Source: Cymbidium sinense
Lineage: Eukaryota; Streptophyta; Magnoliopsida; Asparagales; Orchidaceae
DNA length: 64,000 nt
Assembly (NCBI GenBank): GCA_021442155.1
Contig: CM038221.1
Span: 30,967,906-31,031,905, forward strand
Reading direction: 5' to 3'
Part shown: positions 14,405 to 25,401 of the stretch, piece by piece
Layout: every line of letters begins with the position of its first letter
Position numbering within the stretch: the stretch's first letter is position 1
Notes under the pieces: model-generated
The model's input: only the letters and a program-made list of their open reading frames with translations
Databases searched by the model: none
What the model was told of the DNA's origin: nothing
Translations under genes and position numbers: made by a program

Positions 14405-14796
14405 AGCTCATATTCATTAAATATATTATAATAATATAACTAATTATAATTAACACATACTTAATCATATATAACAATTTAAAGCAAATTCAATGAAATC
14501 TATGACATGAAGAATCAATTAAATTTACCAACAAAACACATAAATAAAAAGTACATTTGAAATTACTATTAAGCTTATTTTCTTCAATTAAAAAGTAATA
14601 ATATAATTAAATAATTAAAATAATATATCATATAATTTTAGTTTAAAAGTATCTTCAAAATATTTAATAGTTAAGAGTCATAGAAATATAATATTATATA
14701 TTGAATTAGTAAAAATATTATTATTATATTATTATTATATTATTTAAATTATATTAAAATATTTTTAAATTTCTGTTAAAAATAATTTAATGTTGC

Positions 14797-14882
14797 ATGA
14801 GACTGTTTTGTACAAAAAAACTGTTTTGTACATAAAACAAAACAAAAAAAATTTACATGAGACTGTTTTGTACATAAAACAC
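14797..14882. repeat. Three close copies of TGTTTTGTACA
   Basis: GAGACTGTTTTGTACA, then CTGTTTTGTACATAAAAC, then GAGACTGTTTTGTACATAA occur within 86 bases. This is a short local duplication of unknown meaning; no element boundary can be assigned. Confidence 0.6.
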
Positions 14883-15963
14883 AAACCCCTACCAATACTT
14901 TAATGTTGCTAATTTTTTTCTTTTTCTTGACAATTATTGATGTTATTAGAAAAAAATCGATAAATTAGCGACATTAATTGCTCGGTTCCGTTTAATGTTA
15001 GGGATTAATAGAGTTTAGATAAAACGGCAGAAATTAAATGCTTTTGAGAAATTAAAAAATAACGACAGTTGTGAGAGAATTTTATTAGCGTTTGGGGAAG
15101 TTAATTTATTCTGATCTTAACTTCCTTTCAACGTCTACTTTCTAAGGAAATGTACAAATTAAGAACCTAAAAAAGTATTTATATTTTTTTTTTCTTTTTT
15201 ATGTTTAAAAATATATTTCTCTATTAAAAAAATTAGAGAGATTATTATGTAGTCTGATGTATTCATATTTAAAATAATAAGCTATTATGCATAAAATAAC
15301 TATTTTGTATTGATATAATACTAAATTCAATATAATACACAGTGTCTCAATTCAATAGATATGCTTTTATTAATATATATCATTGTGATTAATATATCTT
15401 TTATTGGAGTTAATATATATATATTATCCATATGTAATAATTTTTTGAAAAATTAAGATAACATTTAATTTTAAGTAATTAGAAAATTAAAAAAATAAAA
15501 GTCTTGAGATGAAATTTTTTTTGCCCTCACTCATTAGATTTATGAAAAATTAGAAGAATTTTTTTTACAGATTTTATCAAGAAAAAATTTTGAATTTTTA
15601 TTTTTTTGTTTATAAAAAAAGCTGAATCTCAACAATAATCATATACTTTCTTTTTCTTATTTTCACTAAAACTGATAAATGACTGATAATTAAAAGCATT
15701 TTTAAATATGTTTAAATAAATCGATTATCTAAGAATTATCTTAGATCCAAACGATTAATATAAATTATGATTTTACGTTACCGTTAATTCATTCCCTTTC
15801 AAAAACTAAAGGAAATTTTTTAAGGAGCACCTTTATATTTATTTTTTAATAGAAGGAACACTTATTAAAATAAATTTAAGAAGGAGCCTACACGCGAGGG
15901 TGAATTAGAATTTCTGCAAAAATGGATGAACACATTAAAACAGAAAAAATGCAAAGGAAAAGA

Positions 15964-16008
15964 TGATTATTATTATTATTAGTAGTAGTAGTAGTAGTAT
16001 TATTATTT
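15964..16008. repeat. (ATT)n-(AGT)n compound microsatellite
   Basis: A run of ATT units, then about six AGT units, then ATT units again. It is a simple-sequence tract in AT-rich intergenic DNA. Confidence 0.9.
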
Positions 16009-16996
16009 CGAAAGGACGGTGAGCTTTTTATTTAATTTATTAAATATGGTATATTAATTAAATAAAAATAATATAAATTATACATATAAATATGAGTATT
16101 TATAAAATATTTTATAATATAATTAATATTAAATACTTTATAATATTATATAACATAATTAATAATCAAATAATTTTGTTAGCATTTTAAAATCTTTATA
16201 CTAAATTTGATTAATAATTAGTATTAATAAATTTTAAATAATTTAATATATTATATACAAAATTAAGAATATTTAATGAAATTTTGGTATATACTATTTT
16301 ATTCTTATTATTTAATCTGCGTCAATTTTGCTCATTATTTTCTCTTTAGTTTAGTTTTTTCATTAATTTGACCCCAAAAGGTTTTTGAAATCCATCTAGA
16401 TTTTACAGTTCTGAATTAGTTTCATAGTATCTAAAGTTAATATTCATATATTTCGATATTATTCTTGATTTTGACAAAATTTGTTCAAAGTTAATTTTCA
16501 TTTTTTTTTTCACTCAAAGTTTATATTATTAACCAACATAAGTTTAATTTAAAAAACAACAATGAAGGGTAAAAATATTAAATGAAAATGCATTTTTTAC
16601 TTTATTTTCTTATGTGTAAAATGAAAATTATAATGCAAGTTCTAGTGATAATGTCACGCTATCTTCTTAGGCTCCAATTTAGTAATTAATTCCTTCTCTT
16701 ATAACTTACTAACTCAAATAAGTTCTTAATTATTTAATAATTTATTTTAGTTGATCTACAATTGATTAGACTGATTGTATAATAAATCATAAATTAAGCA
16801 TAAATTAATTTAGTTAACTTTTCGTTGCTCTAATCAACTTGTCAAATTTAAATTTTTAGTATTTAAAATTTTATATGAACTAACTTTATATCTATATAAT
16901 ATTAAAACCCATATTTATACTAAACCATAAACATAAAAGATTAAAAGTACAAAATGTATAGATGTTAATTATTTTATTAATTTAATATATTGATAA

Positions 16997-17001
16997 ATAT
17001 T
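16997..17001. repeat. Left target site duplication ATATT
   Basis: ATATT directly precedes the LTR start TGTTGATC at 17002. The same five bases follow the other LTR end at 32965-32969. A 5-bp duplication is the normal footprint of Ty3/gypsy integration. Confidence 0.85.
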
Positions 17002-17009
17002 TGTTGATC

Positions 17010-17012
<3 letters not shown>

Positions 17013-17074
<62 letters not shown>
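17013..17074. repeat. (AT)n(GT)n microsatellite expanded in the 5' LTR only
   Basis: An AT run followed by about nine GT units, directly after the LTR start. The 3' LTR has only ATATATGTGT at the same place (27680-27689), so the expansion followed insertion. Confidence 0.85.
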
Positions 17075-17118
17075 TAAGTTATACATAAATTACTTGAAGT
17101 AATATATAAATAAATACT

Positions 17119-17640
17119 CATCACCAAAAATGGTTGAAACAACCTCCGATCGGAACGGACTTACGCGCGAATGTCAAATTAATTTGAAATATAAATATTA
17201 CGCGTCGGCGATTAATCAAACGATCGAATTCAATCGCGTATAGTGAAACGATGTCAAACGACCTCCGTTATAAAATTGATTGCGTCGTTAGCAAACATCA
17301 AAACTCTTGAATGAACTGTCATGCCCAATTAAGTCATGCAAATGTCAAATGATCGAAGTAAATGCGAAATCGAGAAATTTGACGTCGCCAAAATTAACCC
17401 GATCTATGACGAACGGTCATTGCGTTAAAATTGAAAGGTAATATAAAAATTATCGACTTGATGACGTCGATCAGCGTCAGTCGTCGCGCGCATTATCGAG
17501 AGGTTAGGACGACCAACGATCTCCATTCACGAAATTGATTATGCCGTTAGTTTTGAAACATTGAAATCTATCAAGTAAGATTGTTCGAACTCAATTGAAG
17601 TCACAAAATCGAGGTCAAAAAATTATTTTATTTATCTATT
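17119..17640. repeat. Two CpG-rich direct repeats near the LTR start
   Basis: Words such as GTCGCCAAAATTAACCCG (17385) echo CATCACCAAAAATGGTTG (17119) about 265 bp earlier. GATTGCGTCGTTAGC echoes GATTATGCCGTTAGT in the same way. The 3' LTR has the matching pair at 27774 and 28084. The block is unusually rich in CG for this window, which may reflect a promoter-like or less methylated history. Confidence 0.55.
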
Positions 17641-17759
17641 TCGAATCAAACGGCCGATGAAGCATACTGGCGTTGTTGAACAATGGAATAATTTTAGATA
17701 TATATATATATATATATATATATATTGATTATAATCTATTTAAAATTCTTAATATAATC

Positions 17760-18087
17760 CGAATGCCCTAAATCCACTGTAATAAAGCCGGCCTGCCTTA
17801 TTCCTCAATCGCACGACCGGTTCTCCTTCATGCGAATGACCTGAACCCTCGGCTTTCCCATCTTCACGCACGCTCCACGACTCAAATCGCTCGTCCGTCT
17901 CCTTTGTGCGCACGAGTTCCCCCATTCGAACGCTCGGATCTCCCTCTTCCACGCAACCGTTCGCGCACCTCCTCGATCCAAACCGCAACTACTGCGAGGG
18001 CTCCTTAAGGAAGAACTGCAAGCAAGGAGGCCAATTTTTTTCCCACTTTTCTCCTTCTCACTCCAAACCAAAAAGAAGAAGAAGTGC
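17760..18087 (+). other. GC-richer segment preceding the captured gene
   Basis: This block is clearly richer in G and C than its surroundings and is conserved in the 3' LTR (about 28575-28905). It is pyrimidine-rich and ends in a purine run (AAAAAGAAGAAGAAG) just before the ATG at 18088. It resembles a plant 5' untranslated leader. It may be a second captured host fragment or the LTR's own promoter/leader. No protein family is recognised in any frame. Confidence 0.45.
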
Positions 18088-19317
18088 ATGGAGTTAACAA
18101 AAGGTGATGCTGACAGTTATCACCAATCATGGTGGAAAAGGCATGGAGTAGCCCTTGATGGAGAGATTGGTGCTCTTTGCTTTAAGCATGGAAATTATGA
18201 TCTTGCTGCGAAGTCATATGAAAAGGTCTGTGCTTTTTATACTGGAGAAGGATGGCAAGGCTTGTTGGCTGAGGTTCTTCCTAATCTAGCGGAATGCCAG
18301 AAAATCCTAAATGATCAGGTCGGATACCTCTCATCATGTGTTCGGCTATTGTCAGTGGATAATGGTTTATTTTCAATCAAGGAAAGGCAAGCTTTTTAGT
18401 CCGAGGTTGTTCGGTTGGCTCATGATGAGAAGAAACATCCAGTGCCTCTAGATGTTTCATCATTAATCACATTTTATGGAAATCTGGGTCCACCACTTGA
18501 GCTATGTGATGGTGACCCCGGTACATTGTCAGTAAATGTCTGGAGTGGCTTTCCTGATGATATTGCTCTTGAGTCTCTCAGCTTGGCATTAATGTCCACA
18601 TTTAATACTGATGAAGGGGTGAAGGATATAAAAAGTTCAGATGTGCCTATACTAAAACCTGGTCGTAATCTTATTATGTTTGAATTACCACCTCAAAAGC
18701 CACGGTCCTATGCATTAGGTGTTCTTACAGGGCAGATTGGGCAATTACAATTCAGATCCCATAACTTTTCTAAAGGTGGACCTCCAGATAGTGATGATTT
18801 TATGAGTTCTGAAAAGCCAACCAAGCCTGCATTTAAGGTGCACAAGCCAAGAACTTTAGTTGATATTACTCCAGCTGTATCATTTGCTTTGTTAATAAAT
18901 GAAGTTCAATGGGTTGGACTAATTATAAGTCCAATGAACTACTCCCTTAAAGGTGCTATCTTGCATATAGATACTGGTCCTGGATTGATGATTGAGGAAT
19001 CTCATATGGTTGGGATGGAGCTCTACAAAGGAAAAAACAACGGATCACATCGTTAGTTGCAGTGGCTTGAATATTGTCAAACAGGATGCTTCTTCAAGTG
19101 AAGTATGTTCAATGTTGTCACTAGAAAATGGCCAACTAGCTTTTCCAGGCTCGGCTAGTGATATAGCAACTGTCTTGTGGCTTCCTGTCCATGCCATTGA
19201 CATGTTGGCTCGGGGAACATTTTCTATAAACCTTTCTCGGCACAGTGTTGTAGATGGAATGAGGATGATTGCTTTGAAGCTACACTTTGTAGTTTTTCAC
19301 AACCAAATATTTGAAAG
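18088..19317 (+). pseudogene. TRS130: Captured TRS130 (TRAPPII subunit) fragment, 5' LTR copy
   Basis: The intact host protein, called CLUB in Arabidopsis, is a subunit of TRAPPII, a Golgi/TGN tethering and Rab-activating complex. This fragment is a middle piece of it. Recognisable blocks are SYHQSWWKRHGVALDGEIGAL, AAKSYEKVCAFYTGEGWQGL, LPNLAECQKILNDQ, DGDPGTLSVNVWSGFPDDI and QWVGLIISPMNYSLKGAILH, ending near HNQIF. There are no introns over 1.2 kb, suggesting capture from spliced RNA (inference). It starts with an ATG that replaces an internal residue of the parent. It is broken by a TAG at 18397 (CAG in the other copy) and by a frameshift just before the TAG at 19054 that both LTR copies share. 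It is read in the same direction as the element. Confidence 0.85.
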
Positions 19318-19329
19318 TTTTCAAGATCC

Positions 19330-19593
19330 TGCTAATGCCCCATAAGGGCATAGCGGGTGCGAGGAAATGTGAATGTGAAAATACATATATGTTTGCATTT
19401 CTTTCTACAAGTTTCAAGACCCGTTAATGCCCATTAGGGCGTAGTGGGTGTGAAGATGGTTGTGGTGTCGCAAGACACCACTCCCACTCATTAGAGGCGT
19501 CAGAAAGCAAAATAGTTCCGCATATCGGGGCGGCCTTGAGTATTGTATTGAAAATTTTTTACAAAATTCTAGATTTTAAAAAAAGCAGAAATG

Positions 19594-19627
<34 letters not shown>

Positions 19628-19745
19628 TACGTTGTATTTCTCTTATCGTTTCAAGACCGCAAATATGGCGTGAATGGTGTGAGAAGACAGTTGTGGTGTC
19701 CAAAGACACCACTCGCTACGCTCATTAAAACATTCTCGACGCAGC
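19330..19745 (+). repeat. Diverged repeats carrying perfect GTGGTGTC hairpins
   Basis: TTTCAAGACC-like units recur near 19414 and 19650. Each includes a perfect 8-bp inverted repeat: GTGGTGTC-GCAA-GACACCAC near 19463 and GTGGTGTC-CAAA-GACACCAC near 19695. A TA microsatellite lies between them near 19594. The matching area of the 3' LTR (30.2-30.5 kb) is more decayed. A role in RNA structure or termination is possible but unproven. Confidence 0.6.
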
Positions 19746-20550
19746 CTCCTACGATGACGCCGAGTTCTGAAATTATGCTTGATTTTGGACTAAATTTGAG
19801 ACTTAAGAAAACTTAAATGAAAATTATTTATACTTAAATCAAATAAAAAAAATGCATAATAAATATGAAGGTAGACATTAAATTAAAGAAAAAATAAATG
19901 GAGAATACTTAAAAGGAAACTAAAAAAAGAGAAATATAATAATGAAGTAAAATACTTACTTTAAATGCAAAAAATTCTCTTCCTTTCTTCAAAATCTTTA
20001 AAGCTATGGAGTGTTTTTCAAGCAAATGATATGAAAGGTAACTCCCCCTCTTAGCCTTATTTATAGGAAAGGAAAGCCACCTTTGTGGGACCCACTTATA
20101 ATTAAACTAACAACATATAAAGCATATCATAACAATCTTGTTTCATGTTTGTTATCAAAACAAACATAAATGAAGCTTAAGGAAGTTAATACTAAACTCA
20201 TAACATATTTGTAATAAATTTGAAGTATATTTTTCAAATGAATAGTGAATTTGATATGAAGTTAAAAAATGAATTTAAATTGGGTATAACAACTCTTGTT
20301 GTAGAAAATATGAAAAGTCCTTAAATGATAAAAGTAGAGAGGCTTGAAGCTTTCTTTTGGGTGAACTTCGTATATATAAACTTGTATAAATACAACTGCA
20401 TGAAGTATACCCTAGCACATATCTTATAACGGTCAGTCATTTGGGTCAAACATTCCAAAATACATGTAAATGCTTGAATGAAAATAAATTTATTACACAT
20501 ATCTAAAATGAATTTATTCTTATTCAAAACTTGTGCAAATTTTCAACTAA

Positions 20551-21135
20551 ACGCCACTAGATCTGCAATTCTTTGTACAAACATACATAAGGCGACACTA
20601 AATTAAATGCTGTACGAATGAAGAAACTTTCCTTCAATCCAAGAACAAAAGAAAATTTATTCTAATTATGATGTGTAATGATTTTAGATATAATATTTTA
20701 AAATACAAAAATTGGAATCAATTAAATATTAATCTGAAAAATCTAATAAGATATTATGTCAATTTACAATATCTTCTTCGTCACCGGATTTGCAATTCTT
20801 TATTCAAGCAGACAGAATGCGACACTAAACTAAATGCAACACAAATGAAGGAGCTTTCCTTCAATACAAAATTAAGGAATTTCATTCTAAATTATGATTT
20901 TCAAAATCAACAAAATCACTAATTAGGTGAAATTATCTAAGCTATAAAAATCTGCATGTGCTCGGACATAGAAATTTAAAGTGCAAATTTTAATGTCTAA
21001 AAAGGCTGCACATACTAAATTGGAATAAATTAAATAGTAATATGAAAAATCTAATAAGATATTAGATCAATTTACAACGCCTTCTAAGCCACCGAATTCG
21101 CAACACATCGTAAAAGCGAATAGAATGTGTTAATT
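20551..21135. repeat. Two to three diverged direct repeats in the LTR
   Basis: GATCTGCAATTCTTTGTAC with GCGACACTAAATTAAATGC near 20562 recurs as GATTTGCAATTCTTTATTC with GCGACACTAAACTAAATGC near 20787. A weaker third copy, CCGAATTCGCAACACA, lies near 21093. The same series is present in the 3' LTR at 31.29-31.87 kb. Confidence 0.6.
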
Positions 21136-22327
21136 AAGGTATTCATTCTCAAATACACCCGCTTGGGCCCCGACATTATGCTGAATGCTTAAATTTAAGT
21201 GTGTGAGGATGCTGCACGGGTTGCTACTCGGTTTAGTCTTAAAACTAAGTCCGGGTTAATAAAACCTAAAAATCTGTTATAAAAATTTTAGATCAGTAAA
21301 ATATATAAGAAATTAATTATGTCAGGTGACAGTAAATCTAATCCTCTATTAGCAATTGAATAGAGTTGGTAGGATCTAAAGCTCTTAAACATATTCAAAT
21401 TAATCAAATTAAATATCAATATCTAAAAAATTACTCAATGATATCTAATCATTAAAAGCTTAAAATAAACTCAATCTACCCACCTTTTGTAATTATTTGT
21501 CGAAGGTGATAAATTAAGAAAATTCTAGCTCATAAAGGAGCCAATGTCATGTCAAGTGCTCTACTATGTTCACTCTCAATCAATCTCGTAAGGTGGTGTC
21601 CTCCGATCATGCCGAAGCTCCACAGATGAAAAAATTACGATCAAAGTCCTCTGATAAGGTGGTTTGGCTAGTAAGTCTCCATTATATTATGATCACGACC
21701 GTAGCTCGTATGCTCTTCAATGGCTCTGCTCTTTGTGTTGTGAATCATAGGGTATACTTGATAAGGCAAATAACCCTTTGTTAGCTGAGGTAAACTTAAG
21801 TCTGTCTCTTTAGGACAAACACCACCCCAAGTCTACAAGGATTTCTTAGATGACGTAACCCATGAGTTGCTGATAAGAATCCTTCGGCTAGGTTGGGTCG
21901 ACTACCTCCTTTAACTAAGTAGACTAGGAACCATAATGGCTTCAGATGATGGAACCATGTGATCTAGATTGGGCACATTATCATTCACCCAATCATCTGG
22001 TTTATGCTAAAATGATGAATTTCATAATCTTAAATCTAAAACTCCATATGCTGCTACTATACGTTACACATTAAGCGACCTAACAACTAGCCTTAATCGA
22101 AAGTTCTCTCTATACATTGAGAGGGGTAATTAACTATTGGGGTTTGTGCCTATAAGAAACCTGGAACCAAATATAAAGTTCTCACCAAATGAAGACGAAA
22201 TCTTTGGGTAGTGTCTTATATACTATTTCAATTACCTTCTGAAAATTACACCAACACTTAAATCATACTCTCTTTAATTCATATTTGTCGAGAGGTTGGT
22301 GGTGAATTTTTGGAGCCCACAGATTTC

Positions 22328-22345
22328 TGGCGACTCCGCTGGGGA
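22328..22345 (+). other. Primer binding site for tRNA-Arg
   Basis: TGGCGACTCCGCTGGGGA starts six bases after the 5' LTR end. It is complementary to the 3' end of a plant tRNA-Arg (...GGAGTCGCCA), the primer reported for Tat/Ogre-type elements. The minus-strand element in this window has the closely similar TGGCGACTCCACTAGGGA. Confidence 0.85.
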
Positions 22346-22500
22346 CAAGATTCTCTTTCCATCTTTGGCTAGTCATATACATGCTATAGTAACAATAAAG
22401 CTTCCTCTTCTTGAGGAAAATTGAGTAAAAGCAAAGAAGAAGGAATACTTAACTGTGAGTTCAATAATTACTGTCTGAATCACTAGTCATGCGACTAGAA
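22346..22500 (+). other. Start of the internal leader, no gene seen
   Basis: Untranslated DNA between the primer site and the 530-bp repeats. No gag-like reading frame is recognised here or further on. Confidence 0.4.
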
Positions 22501-23475
22501 TTAATGTCAGAAGCGAGTGTTCCCACTCAAAATAAGTTTGAAAATCTAAAATGGGTGAAAAGGAATAGCTCTACTGGTAATACTAAGCGGTCATTTTGGG
22601 CTCAACAGTAATCAGCTCAAACCCTTTAGAAAAAATAACCTGAAGCTCTATCTACTCAACTACTTAGAGCCTTGAAGGTGTTCAAAGAAAAATGTCTTAT
22701 GAAGAAGAGGTATCAAAGGCCAATCATCAGAGAATCCAAGACTCCTCCATTGTAGAAACTATCATCAGTGGTAGTAAGAACTCAAGAGCATTACAAACAA
22801 GTCATGTACGGTGAATATCAGGGCGTGACACTTGAATCTCGTGTTTGAAAATCCGTTACCGAAAGGTCTCGGTAGAAAGAAAAACAAATATGGAAGCTGG
22901 AGCCTTGAGAAGAAATAATGGCACATAAGATTTTTCATCTAGAAGCAAGTTAACCCAGAGACAGCGAAGAAAGAAAAATGTTGAACTGCGTGCTCAACAG
23001 TCATTGTTCAAGCAAAAAATTATATAGCCAGCTGTAGAACGAGAAGCGGGTGTTCTAACTCATAACATATTTGACAACCTAAGATGGGTAAAGTGGAGCA
23101 GCTCTACTGGTCAAATCAAACAGTTCTTCTAGACCTGACAACGTCAGGTTCCAACTTCTCCAGTGAGGAAACTCAAAACTGTATATGCAAGAGTGCATCG
23201 TGTCCTCAAAGTTATTAAAGAGAAATGACCGATGAAAATAAAATATCAAGGACATGTCATCAGGGAGGCTAGAGTTGCTCATTCAAGGAGACCTTCTCCT
23301 ACAACCCCGACAAGATGTTAACCAATTCAAGCCCCGCAAGGTGAACATCGGGGCGTGACACTTGGACCGCACGTCCAGGAATCTACCGTCGAAAGGTTCC
23401 GACAAAAAGGTAGACAAATGTGGAAGCCAAAGTCTCGAAGTAAAACTGCCTTAAAGAAAGACAATGACATGACAT
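22500..23475 (+). repeat. Tandem duplication of about 530 bp in the internal region
   Basis: Two diverged copies lie about 530 bp apart. AGAAGCGAGTGTTCCCACTC at 22511 pairs with AGAAGCGGGTGTTCTAACTC near 23042, and GGGCGTGACACTTG at 22821 with the same word at 23351. Both copies also carry ACAAATATGGAAGC or ACAAATGTGGAAGC. No protein is recognised in the repeats. Confidence 0.75.
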
Positions 23476-23502
23476 TTGGACTGTACTCTCACAAAATCCA
23501 CT

Positions 23503-23932
23503 TCTTATACGCTTGTATTTGGAGCTGAAGTAGTCTTGTCACTTGAAGTTGAACTAAATTCACTCTGAGTAGCCATTCAACATGATCTTACCTAAGATGA
23601 GAATGTCTGTCTACAGATGGAAGAGCTTGATGCGCTTGATGAGGTCAGACTTTAAGCTTATCAAGATTTAGAACTTTATCGAGCAAAGATGTACAGAGTT
23701 TTTGATCATATGATATGGCCTCGAACATTCCAAGAAGGAGAATTAGTCCTGCTACCAAGAAGACCAATTATTTCTAATCGAAAAACTGGTGGCAAATTTG
23801 AGCCTAATTAAGAGAGCCCTTTTGTCATTGAGAATGTGTATCAATGAGAGGCATACCAACTTACTGACCTGAATGGCAAAAGATCAATACCACAAATTAA
23901 TGGTCGATATTTGAAAAAGTATTATATATGAT
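23503..23932 (+). pseudogene. Decayed C-terminal integrase of a Tat/Ogre element
   Basis: In one frame, interrupted by stops, the Tat-type integrase tail is readable: TSYTLVFGAEVVLSLEVEL, then EELDALDEVRL, YRAKMYRVFDHMIWPRTF, GELVLLPRRP, ISNRKTGGKFEPN, and the end INGRYLKKYY. In-frame stops fall where CAA, CAG or TGG codons are usual (for example the TAA after DEVRL, the TAA after FEPN and the TGA after VYQ), which is the pattern of methylation-driven C to T decay. The catalytic core is absent. It shows the element descends from an autonomous Tat/Ogre relative and fixes its orientation as plus. Confidence 0.85.
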
Positions 23933-24647
23933 AAATACATTCTTGAGGTACAATAAAAATTCCCCTGCAAGATAGGGGTATTTTTTTAGTATATGTATTT
24001 AGGTTGACATCGTGCTTCATGCCAAAATCTCTAAATCAATATACTTACTCAAGATTAAAAAAATTCATGAAAATTTCCCTATTACATAGGGGGCATTTTT
24101 AGATTTCTATACATAGATAAAATCAATGTTTCATGTTAAAACCTTTTTAAGATCAAATATATCAAATCAAATATTGATATATTTTCTCAAATTATTTTAA
24201 AGCTCTTTCGAAGTGCTTTAGAGTTTTTCCTGCAAGATAAGGGATATTTTTATATATTTATCTGAGTCAACATTGTGGTTCAAGCTGAGATCCTTAGATA
24301 AATATACATACTGATCAGAATGAGCTATAATTATTTATATTAAAGAAGTTCAAACTCTATAATACATTTCTGAGCTAATCTGCAGTCCTCCTATTAGACA
24401 GGTGCTCCTTTTTATGATTAAGAGTTGTAGGCTCTTACAAGAAACAAAAAGAATCTATTTCTACGCATGAAAAGATAGCCCTAAATATCAAGGAAAAACT
24501 TCTTTCCAAGGTTCAACAAATGTTGAAGATAAAGTCAAAAGAACTCCCAATTTTGGAAGCTTCAATCAAAAATATCCACCTCTACATCCTGAAGTCTAGG
24601 ACACAGATGAGTTATAAATGTTAGACTCAACAAGCCCACAAATGGTC
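23933..24647 (+). repeat. 3' untranslated region with four hairpin motifs
   Basis: After the integrase tail, short inverted repeats recur about every 120-160 bp: CCCCTGCAAGATAGGGG near 23963, TTCCCTATTACATAGGGGG near 24083, TTTCCTGCAAGATAAGGGA near 24225 and a weaker CCTCCTATTAGACAGGTGC near 24387. The flanks are also similar (for example GTTGACATCGTGCTTCATGC and GTCAACATTGTGGTTCAAGC), so this is a diverged tandem array of hairpin-bearing units. Confidence 0.6.
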
Positions 24648-24895
24648 GAGTTGCTGACGCTCTCCTCACTCAACAAGCAGCAAGAAAAGGCCATAGTGAA
24701 AGAGCCATCGTTCGTCAGTCTGATGAGAAAACCACCAACCCACTACACCTTAAGTCGACGACTCGAGTAGGCTCTAAAGGTCGAACTCAACAATATTAAA
24801 TGTAGCTGAGTTGCTGACGCTCTCCTCATTCAACAAGTTGTAAGAAAATATCGTAGTGAAAAAACCCCTGTTTGTCAGTCTAATGATGATAACTA
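24648..24895 (+). repeat. Direct repeat with 160-bp spacing
   Basis: GAGTTGCTGACGCTCTCCTC at 24648 recurs at 24808, with matching downstream text (CAACAAG, AAGAAAA, TAGTGAAA, GTCAGTCT-ATGA). In one frame the first copy reads RVADALLTQQAARK, faintly like an RNase H tail, but this is weak. Confidence 0.65.
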
Positions 24896-25104
24896 TTCAA
24901 TCTCAAATTAGATCCAACTTAGTGATTACAAGCAACCAAGATCAAAGAGATCTTTTTTACTTGATTAATAGATCAAGACAATCTGAGAAAAACTCTCAAT
25001 TCAGAGCTGCCTCAAGTCAATCTTTATATTACCTATATGGTGATATTTTAATCTATTCTCAAATGATCTAACCAAGCTCAAAGCACAGATTAAAGCCAAT
25101 CTTC

Positions 25105-25401
25105 TCATCATGCCCGTCAAAGCAGAAAGCACAGGACTGAGAAAGCAATTCCATAGTTCATACATAGCCAATGGATGAACTAATGGAATTTTGTGGTTAT
25201 GTAGTCTGTTAAAGTACACATTGCTAGACTAATAACTCAACATTGACCTAATATAAGCTGGAAGGCTGGGTCATCTATATGTACCCTTTAATGAGTCCGT
25301 CGAAGCAACAAGCACAGGATTCTTGGCATACATACACTTCATGACAAGTCAATATGGACAAATCAGGCTAGTCCTTCATGAAGTCCATCAAGCTTAAAGC
25401 T
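25105..25401 (+). repeat. Diverged repeats interrupted by the LINE
   Basis: CCCGTCAAAGCAGAAAGCAC near 25110, GTCCGTCGAAGCAACAAGCA near 25295 and AGTCCATCAAGCTTAAAGCT near 25382 look like three diverged copies of one unit. The third is cut at 25401 by the LINE tail. Confidence 0.45.

Larger units (their letters stand above)
7442..16996. other. Long intergenic stretch without a recognised gene
   Basis: The first few hundred bases are the likely 3' untranslated region of the reticulon gene. From about 8.5 to 13.1 kb the DNA is slightly less AT-rich and has scattered short open frames (for example 10278-10568 and 12055-12288). I cannot match any of them to a family, and they are broken by stops. 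This looks like an old, decayed repeat. From 13.8 to 17.0 kb the DNA is strongly AT-rich with homopolymers and short microsatellites. No RNA gene or clear terminal repeats were seen. Confidence 0.5.
17002..22321 (+). repeat. 5' LTR, about 5.32 kb
   Basis: It starts TGTTGATCTTC and ends GGAGCCCACA. In order it contains an AT/GT microsatellite, two diverged CpG-rich repeats of about 265 bp (17.12-17.64 kb), a TA microsatellite (17.70-17.73 kb), a GC-richer block (17.76-18.09 kb), the captured TRS130 fragment (18.09-19.32 kb), hairpin-bearing repeats (19.33-19.75 kb), two to three further diverged repeats (20.55-21.13 kb), and an end region. Its length is far beyond common plant LTRs. The transcription start is unknown, so the U3/R/U5 borders cannot be drawn. 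Confidence 0.88.

Noticed and set aside
24648..24895. RNase H domain after integrase in the 16-kb element
   Set aside because: Only a short VADAL-like word matches, it is repeated twice, and no other RNase H motif is present.
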